This document shows, in pieces, positions 63,230 to 64,000 of a DNA stretch of 64,000 bases (positions are counted from its first letter, which is position 1; each line of letters opens with the position of its first letter). The notes below the pieces were generated by a model that was not told the DNA's origin, did not search any database, and saw only the letters and a program-made list of their open reading frames with translations. Origin of the DNA: an uncultured Elusimicrobiales bacterium (GTDB lineage Bacteria > Elusimicrobiota > Elusimicrobia > Elusimicrobiales > Elusimicrobiaceae); the NCBI GenBank assembly GCA_944325225.1, contig CALUZQ010000001.1:1-64000 (forward strand), given 5' to 3'. The position numbers were made by a program, and so were the translations under genes.

Positions 63230-63294
63230 TTTAGGGCGTGAATCTAACTCCAAATAATGCTACAATGGTTATAATCTTGTTGGGAGGAACTTTT

Positions 63295-64000
63295 ATGAAA
63301 CACACCCGTTTTACCCTGCGTTTGGGCGCACTTGCCGCGGCGTTATTGCTGCCGTGCGGCGTTTTGTTTGCGGCGCCCGCGCTGAAAGTTTTATCTGCTG
63401 CGCCCAAAGGCCAGCTGAACTATACCGGCCGCCAGGCGGTTACGCTTACTTTTAACCAACCTGTGGCGGCGCTGGGTGAAAAGAGCGAATTTGCTTCGGA
63501 CAATTGCCCCATTACTATTACTCCTTCCGTTAAAGGTTCCTGCCGCTACAGCGGCACGCAGACCCTGTTGTTTGAACCGGCCGAAGACTGGCCCGTTTCC
63601 ACCCGTTTTTCCGTGCGTTTAAAAGCCGGGTTCAAATCGGCGGTATCCGGGCAGAAACTGGCGCAGGATTATGCGTTTGATTTTACCACCGCGTTGCCGC
63701 AGGTTAACTCCGTCCGTCCCACCAACAACGAACGCTGGATTAATTTGTATCCCACTTTATATGTAGTGTTTAATATGCCGGTGGATATGCAGACCGTCTC
63801 GGATTATGTGGAACTTTCCTATATGCAGGAGCCGGAGCCGACGCTGAGCGAAAAGATTGGGCTTTCTAAAAATAAACGCCCGGCTGTTAAAAAGAATCTG
63901 CCGCTGATTATCCGGCCGATTAGTCCGCTGGAGTATGATAAAGATTTTTCATATTACCAAAACAAAGAAAGAATCATCGCCATTAACTCGTTAGATACGC
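63295..64000 (+). CDS. Alpha-2-macroglobulin-like protein, N-terminal part, 3' end outside window
   Basis: The frame is open from ATG 63295 (GGGAGG upstream, TATAAT at 63270-63275) to the window end, 235 codons. A signal peptide (about residues 1-26) is followed by an Ig-like domain, with VTLTFNQPVAALGE near residue 45 and FEPAEDWPVSTRFSV near 93, then a second domain with VVFNMPVDMQTV. This matches the first macroglobulin-like domains of large bacterial alpha-2-macroglobulins, which trap proteases in the periplasm. The thioester region would lie beyond the window. Confidence 0.75.
   Translation, partial: MKHTRFTLRLGALAAALLLPCGVLFAAPALKVLSAAPKGQLNYTGRQAVTLTFNQPVAALGEKSEFASDNCPITITPSVKGSCRYSGTQTLLFEPAEDWPVSTRFSVRLKAGFKSAVSGQKLAQDYAFDFTTALPQVNSVRPTNNERWINLYPTLYVVFNMPVDMQTVSDYVELSYMQEPEPTLSEKIGLSKNKRPAVKKNLPLIIRPISPLEYDKDFSYYQNKERIIAINSLDT

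Overview
The window looks like chromosome from a gut-type Elusimicrobiota bacterium (Elusimicrobium-like; inferred, moderate confidence). The clues are many single-gene type IV pilin-like ORFs with the GFTLIE N-terminus, an anaerobic fermentative set (pyruvate:ferredoxin oxidoreductase, acetate kinase), the DapL/DapF route to diaminopimelate, Leloir galactose use and many small lipoproteins. No phage, insertion sequence or CRISPR array is visible. One tRNA gene (Asn) was found.

Layout. 0-6 kb: pilin tail, then galM-galK-galE-galT and cytidine deaminase on the minus strand. 6-19 kb: GDSL esterase, PLD-family lipoprotein, an unknown conserved protein, a frameshifted pilin, rimO, a K+ transporter, two OsmC proteins, a DnaJ/CbpA chaperone, an MFS exporter, tRNA-Asn, an ankyrin protein and a Gfo/Idh/MocA oxidoreductase. 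19-31 kb: pilins alternating with PFOR, a DUF362 lipoprotein, a GT9-like transferase, a nitroreductase and dapF-dapL. 31-39 kb: stomatin/NfeD, SirB1-like, OmpA-like, then a compact queuosine plus folate operon. 39-46 kb: a 1691-residue multi-PAS protein with no visible output domain, a pilin, dut and a HEAT-like protein. 47.7-48.1 kb: a cluster of perfect DnaA boxes, a candidate replication origin. 48-64 kb: Pal-like lipoprotein, MscS channel, alanine/glycine symporter, nadA-nadC, aminotransferase, phosphate transporter with DUF47 partner, acetate kinase, NHL protein and the start of an alpha-2-macroglobulin-like protein.

The most unusual signal is a pilin cassette family. Three complete copies (9.5, 19.1 and 30.1 kb), and a fourth cut by the window edge, share nearly identical 5' coding DNA. 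The three complete copies also share a poly-T tract lying between a -35-like and a -10-like hexamer, an inverted repeat centred on the start codon, and mosaic intergenic repeats upstream. The poly-T tract is 12, 14 and 10 long in the three copies, and the 9.5 kb copy has a one-base deletion in an A run that puts the start codon out of frame. This resembles a phase-variable surface-protein system, but variation within a population is not shown by one sequence.

A second general feature is a run of genes with a -10-like hexamer only 6-7 bases before the start codon and no Shine-Dalgarno, suggesting frequent leaderless transcripts alongside normal AGGAG-led genes. Energy and biosynthesis fit together: galactose enters glycolysis, pyruvate is oxidised by PFOR and acetate kinase could make ATP, while FolE feeds both folate and queuosine and one of two PTPS paralogues probably replaces FolB.
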